Positions 59,601 to 64,000 of a stretch of DNA of 64,000 nucleotides are shown here, piece after piece; position 1 is the first letter of the stretch; each line of letters starts with the position of its first letter. The stretch spans positions 11,944,999 to 12,008,998 of the forward strand of contig NC_083633.1 in assembly GCF_963584025.1 (NCBI RefSeq). Reading direction: 5' to 3'. The position numbers and the translations under genes were made by a program. Source of the DNA: Labrus mixtus (taxonomy: Eukaryota; Chordata; Actinopteri; Labriformes; Labridae). The notes under the pieces are model-generated. The model saw only the letters and a program-made list of their open reading frames with translations. It had not been told where the DNA came from and did not search any database.

Positions 59601-60692
59601 TTTTGGTCAAATTTAAATAAACATTTATTTGGTTTAAAACTATGTCTTTTATTCTCGGCACTGAAAAACAATAAATATAAATGCAACTGAACACTGCTTT
59701 ATTTCTCAGAATGCAGATAGCATCCTTCTTATCACTCACTTGTTGTATAGGACGCCAATACTTTAAAGTTTCCTATGTCTAAAACCTTCAGAAGCAGATG
59801 GAGCCCCTTTCTTTTTTCTGTCGTCTCCCACAGGTTCTCGTAATAGAGCAGAAGAATGAGGATGGCTCATGGCCCCGAGGCTCCACGGCACCAAAGTGAG
59901 TGAAACGTCACCTTGCTTATATTGCTTTGTTGAATGTAGGACGGATATAGAAAGTTAAACCACAGATAAAGAAAGCCGTTTTTCACACTCCCCCCCCCCC
60001 CTATATCCCACACAAAAGATCACACACAAGGGCCTTTCAGATAGGACGAGGTGTGCCCTGCGCTCGCCACAGAGAAAGAGGCTGAGCAGAAGAGGAGCGC
60101 GTACGAGCGAAAAGCAACAGCACACACCGGGAAAATAGCTAGCAAGACCATGCACTGCGCTCAGCTCTGTGGGGCGCAGATACGCTCTTACATGGAGCAA
60201 CACATAGACAATGAATTAGCTTGATAGTCGCGCGCAGTGTCCACCGCGTCCTATCTGAAAGGCCCTATAGGCAGAATACTGCTACTGGACTTTTCTATTT
60301 GATCCCATGCGCCACACTTCCAGTATTTCTTCTCTAGACAGCATCCTCACACACATTTAAAGTCATCCAGTTATTATTACTGCAATTAACTCTGCATCTT
60401 TTCACTACAGCACCTCATCATCTTCCAAATCTATGACTTTGCCTCAGACTACTTCTTCTGCTTGACTTTTGTTGCCGACATGTTCCTCTGTTTAATTTGA
60501 ATTCATCTCCGTTTGATTTAATCGACACTTGCACACCTTTTTCTTGAACGGCTCCTTATTTTTCTCTACTCTAACTCATGATCTATTCTTTATCTTTTGA
60601 AGGTCATCTGGTGCTTCCAATCTCTCTGCTTTGCCAAAGATCTCGCCTTCATCTCTCACAAACAATCATAACAGCAGCTTCAACAGCAGGAA
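53668..60692 (+). CDS. usp15: Ubiquitin-specific peptidase 15, N-terminal part (runs off window)
   Basis: A deubiquitinase of the USP4/11/15 group acting in TGF-beta and other signalling pathways. Seven coding exons are present: 53668-53756, 54446-54573, 54897-55027, 57779-57905, 58550-58695, 59834-59895, 60603-60692 (257 complete codons plus two nt). The DUSP domain fills about residues 8-115 (RKGDTWYLVDSHWFKQWKKY, PTEGWNKLVSWYGL). The first ubiquitin-like domain fills about 130-220 (CKVEVYLTELKLC, RLWNRYMSNTFEPLNK). MAEGGAADLDTQR is identical to human USP15 and excludes USP4 and USP11. Exon 7 (SGASNLSALPKISPSSL) corresponds to the exon skipped in mammalian isoform 2; at 90 nt it can be skipped without breaking the frame. 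The catalytic USP domain lies to the right of the window. Confidence 0.95.
56211..56700. other. usp15 intron 3, low-complexity stretch
   Basis: Part of the 2.75-kb intron 3. It includes a (GGA)n/G-run at about 56367-56404. A long reverse-strand frame (56618-56211) is driven by this composition and has no recognisable domain. Confidence 0.5.
57160..57310 (+). repeat. Worn copy of an interspersed repeat tail
   Basis: Words such as 'gtagtgtaaagctctgaggg' and GTCAGAAGACTACAAATGCC align by eye with the repeat tail at 41220-41450, with many substitutions. Confidence 0.4.
57510..57716 (-). mobile_element. tRNA-headed SINE in usp15 intron 3
   Basis: Second long copy of the SINE at 3304-3521. On the minus strand it starts GGGGGCGCTGGTGGCGCAGTGG, has a B box-like GGTTCAAATCC and runs to an A-rich end near 57520. 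It is more diverged than the copy in fbln1, and no clear target duplication is seen. Confidence 0.85.
60029..60266. mobile_element. MITE with perfect 20-bp inverted ends in usp15 intron 6
   Basis: AGGGCCTTTCAGATAGGACG at 60029-60048 is repeated exactly in inverse orientation at 60247-60266. The 238-bp unit is GC-rich with many CG sites and has no coding capacity. The target duplication is unclear, so the superfamily is left open. Confidence 0.85.
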
Positions 60693-63600
60693 GTAAGGCT
60701 TAGTAGTGGGCTCATTAGTTGAGGGGTGGATGTGAATGCCAACAGCCAGAGATGGAGCCTGGAGAATCTCTCAGCACAGACCACCTCACATAGCCTCAGA
60801 TCTAATTGACACTGTAATCCATACATTTATATTCTGCAGAAATTCATCAAGTCGTAACCAAACAAGTCCAAAATGTACACACATTCAGTCATAATGAATG
60901 GAGAAAATCCCAGTTAGACGTTTGTTGATCTTTATTTTCCTCAGATCTATCTCTGGCTGTGGTTTGGGGCTTAAAGCTATCCCATGATGATGCACTTTCA
61001 GCTGGAAGCGCTGATGGCAGGGAGGGGTGAAGGGACTTACCAGGGATTGATCTCATTGGAAATTTCTTCAGTGACAGCAGTGCTCTTCACTAATGGCCCA
61101 GCGGGGGGGCCTCTGGGTACCTGAGTCAGCATGTGTTAATATTTCAAAGCTGATTTCTTCCTCACTGATTGAAGCTCTGAATAATGATTACGGTAAATAG
61201 GTTAATTCATTTGCAAATTACCTCCTCACAGTTGTGAATAGCTCAATTAAAACACTAAAATAGTACAATTTAAGGAATCCTCGCCTATTACTTAATCACC
61301 GAAAGGAATTTTACAATGCTTGGCTAAGATGAAGAAGTACAAAAATTACCAAGTATCCAGAGAAGACCGAGAACAGAATGCCATTATGTACGTTAGGGCA
61401 GTTGCTGTGCAAAGCCCTAAAACCAAACTGAAATTTGCCAAAGGTGATGCACCTGGAGTTTGGGGAGAAACAATTCCAAAATCTAGACATAAACAGAAAC
61501 TTTGGGCTCGGTCTGTTTGTTAGTGTCAAAGCTGGGTTGACAATGTGCTCATTTGTGCTAAACAGCCATTTTCTTCGTCCAAAACAAGGAACTTGGTGCT
61601 GTCAGTTTTTCCATCCTGTCAGCTAACAGGTTAAGCAACATGTGGCTTTTTGAAAAAAAGCTCAACCTGACTCTACTTCTGCAAAGTTTTTGCTCTTTTG
61701 CATTTAATTTGCTGAGAGAGAAGGATATAATAACACATGTTTGCTTGTTGTTGCCTTTTAAATTTGGCCTCCCAGAGTTATTCAGGTATTTAACAGATCC
61801 CTTACTGTAATAGTCTTATCTAGGATTGGGGTTTCTCCTCAACAATCCGAGTCTTTGTCGATACCTCCATGAATACTTTTCTATTATTTTGTTGAAAGAA
61901 GAGACGAAAATAACACTTTTACAGAACCTGCTAGAAAACCAATCAAATTTCTCCTCCCAACAATTGTATTTCACCACAAAGTTCATTTTCTTTTTCTTGA
62001 CATTACATTTGAGCACATCATGATGACATTGTATTTACCTCTGCCTGATAGTCATTTTACTGAACCAAAGGATCAAAATGTAACCTGAAGTCACCAGGTG
62101 TTTAGTTAGCTTACTGGCTTTTATCCTGTCCATTACTATTTTTAATGGGACTTGCTATAAGTGTGTGTTCCTTTGAGTAGAGGAGGAGGATGACTGTCCT
62201 GTAGCTGCAGCCAGAGTTGACGTTGTTCTTTCAACCCAAAGACGGTCAAACGTGCTGCATTTTGTGTAATTTGATGCTGGTGTGCTTGTTGACTGGCAAT
62301 TCAATTCTATTCAACAACTTTACTATACAAATCAATGTACGTTTTACACAAATGATTTGACTAAAAAGATGTGACATGCCTCGGGGTGTAACATTACAGG
62401 ACCCAAGAGACCTGATAGCAGTATTGATCATCTCAAACGTTATTGATTTTTAAGGTTTTCAAAAATGCTGAAGCGGGTCCTTAATGGATCCAGGTTTCAA
62501 TCTTCACTGCTCGTCTTATCACAACATTTTCTAAACAGATCAAGTACCTGATGATAAGTTGATGCTCAGTCTTGTACCTCAAGTGGCAATAAACATTTTC
62601 TGTAGTGGTGAGATTATCAAATCCCATTCTAATCTTCATCATCAACATCAAGCCATATGGATGATTTGCGATGCCAAAATGAAACACAGCCCACTTAACT
62701 CATCAACTTTAAGCTTCTGTTTTTATAAATTGTCAATGTAGCCTAAGTGGAAGTGGTACCCAGCGGCTCCAACAGGCCTCTGCTGGAGAGCACTGCTCAA
62801 CTGTGGGTGGAGCTGTCGCCTCTGCTGTCCACCAGACGATACTGTCCCCTCTTTCCACCTCATGTTTGTGTGATTTTCCGCATGCTCGACTGTGTCCTGT
62901 GTTGAATGCTTCTGAGATAAAGCCACTCTGCATTACATTTTTTTTTTTTTTTTTTTTTATACTTTTGCAATGCAGAAATAATAAAAATAAGCTTGGCCAC
63001 CTTGAAAAATCAATATTGATGAAGAAAGAAGGTGTTGAAGCAAGCTGAGTCGATCTTCCTACCTACACTCAAAAGCTAGAAGAGAGAAAGTCTGTTCTTT
63101 TTTGTCCTCTCTACTATAGCCTTGTACCGAGGAGTATGGTTGTCACAGCTTTATGTTTAATAGCAGCTGCATCTTTTGTCTGCACCTATGAGGAAAGCAC
63201 AGAGTGGGTGACTTGAGGAAATTAGATCTTCACTCCCAGCAGCTCTCCAGTCCCTGATTCACTGTGTTGCTGGGGCTGTCGTTTTCTCTGAATTATGCAT
63301 AGGGCCTCTTTTTTTTTCATATGAAGTGTTCCTGCATTACATAATACTTCTCTTTTTTGAATTTGCGGTATTTGTTCTGTTGGATTTAGCATCAGTAGCG
63401 ATACTCTGAAACAGCAGTAAGTGTCACTGTCCCACTAGGCGGTGTCCCCTGATTCTGGCAGGCAGTCTCTCTCTCTCTCTCTGTTGGACTCTTTACCTCT
63501 TCTCTCCCCTGAGCTCATTGCGATGCGCACTTTCTGCAGTCTAAGTGACCTTCAGAATACATTTCATCTTCTCTTGCTCCTCTCATCGCCTGCCTCCACA

Positions 63601-64000
63601 CACACTAACCGGGCCCTGCCATGAAACCTGCCCATACTTCAGGTAATTTAATCAGACCGTCCCCTTTAAAAGCTCATGTACGGACAGGCATCGCATATTA
63701 AAGAGGACAAAAGAGGGAGTGTCAAAGTGTGTGCTTCACTTAGTAGCGTTGCCAATATAACATGCAGGGAGGGGGGGGGGGCAAAAACAAGAGCGAGAAC
63801 TTGTGTGGTAGCGTGTCGGGACGAGCGAGGAGGCACTATTATGTGCGCAGAAGTGTAGATAAAGGGATAAATGGTGTGTCGGCATGAGTGAAAATGTTAA
63901 TTTGCGCCTATATCTGTTGAAGAGAGAGAGAGCAGAAGAGAGAGAGATAGTAACAGATAGTCAGTCCTGTGAATACTGCAGCCTCAGCTGGATGCAGTGG
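60693..64000 (+). other. usp15 intron 7 (to window edge)
   Basis: I did not recognise the next expected usp15 exon (counterpart of human NVKNSNYCLPSYTAY), so the intron appears to run past the edge. The stretch contains a T run at 62940-62959 and (CT)n and (GA)n tracts near 63466 and 63925. No other gene is evident. Confidence 0.5.

Noticed and set aside
63619..63641. ATG-led stretch before a donor-like GTAATT as the next usp15 exon
   Set aside because: Its translation does not resemble the USP15 segment expected after exon 7, and no acceptor with the right phase was seen.

Overview
The window is ordinary vertebrate nuclear DNA, almost certainly from a bony fish. The genes are split into many short exons with GT-AG introns. 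The introns are compact and AT-rich with simple repeats. Several repeat types familiar from teleosts are present: tRNA-headed SINEs, hAT and mariner-like elements, and LINE tails. All six genes are recognisable orthologues of vertebrate genes. I reconstructed them exon by exon, and every internal exon junction keeps the reading frame.

Layout. Positions 2116-9235 (minus) hold fbln1 (fibulin-1, C-type ending, about 680 aa), complete from signal peptide to stop. Positions 11447-22637 (minus) hold trim24 (TIF1-alpha, about 1080 aa), complete. Positions 23442-25417 (plus) hold akr1d1 (steroid 5-beta-reductase, 326 aa), complete and head-to-head with trim24. Positions 27139-42198 (plus) hold kdm5a (H3K4 demethylase, about 1748 aa), complete in 29 coding exons. 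Positions 45435-51987 (plus) hold an slc6a13/GAT2-like Na+/Cl- coupled GABA transporter (about 610 aa), complete. From 53668 onward (plus) lie the first seven coding exons of usp15 (DUSP and ubiquitin-like domains). Its catalytic part lies beyond the right edge.

The genes do not form an operon or a single pathway. They encode a matrix protein, two chromatin regulators, a bile-acid/steroid enzyme, a neurotransmitter/osmolyte transporter and a deubiquitinase. From memory, the order joins segments that in human lie on 22q13 (FBLN1), 7q33 (AKR1D1-TRIM24), 12p13 (KDM5A-SLC6A13) and 12q14 (USP15).

I found no sign of a new biological system. The points most worth a second look are local. The transporter has a serine where GAT2/GAT3/BGT1 have a substrate-site glutamate. 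trim24 has a long acidic tail in place of the usual basic C-terminus. A mariner-like element ends 21 nt before a kdm5a exon. A long UG repeat sits just before an slc6a13 3' splice site. A ~100-bp duplication and minisatellite lie in the usp15 promoter. Several insertions keep clear target-site duplications. All product calls rest on recalled family sequences, not on a database search.
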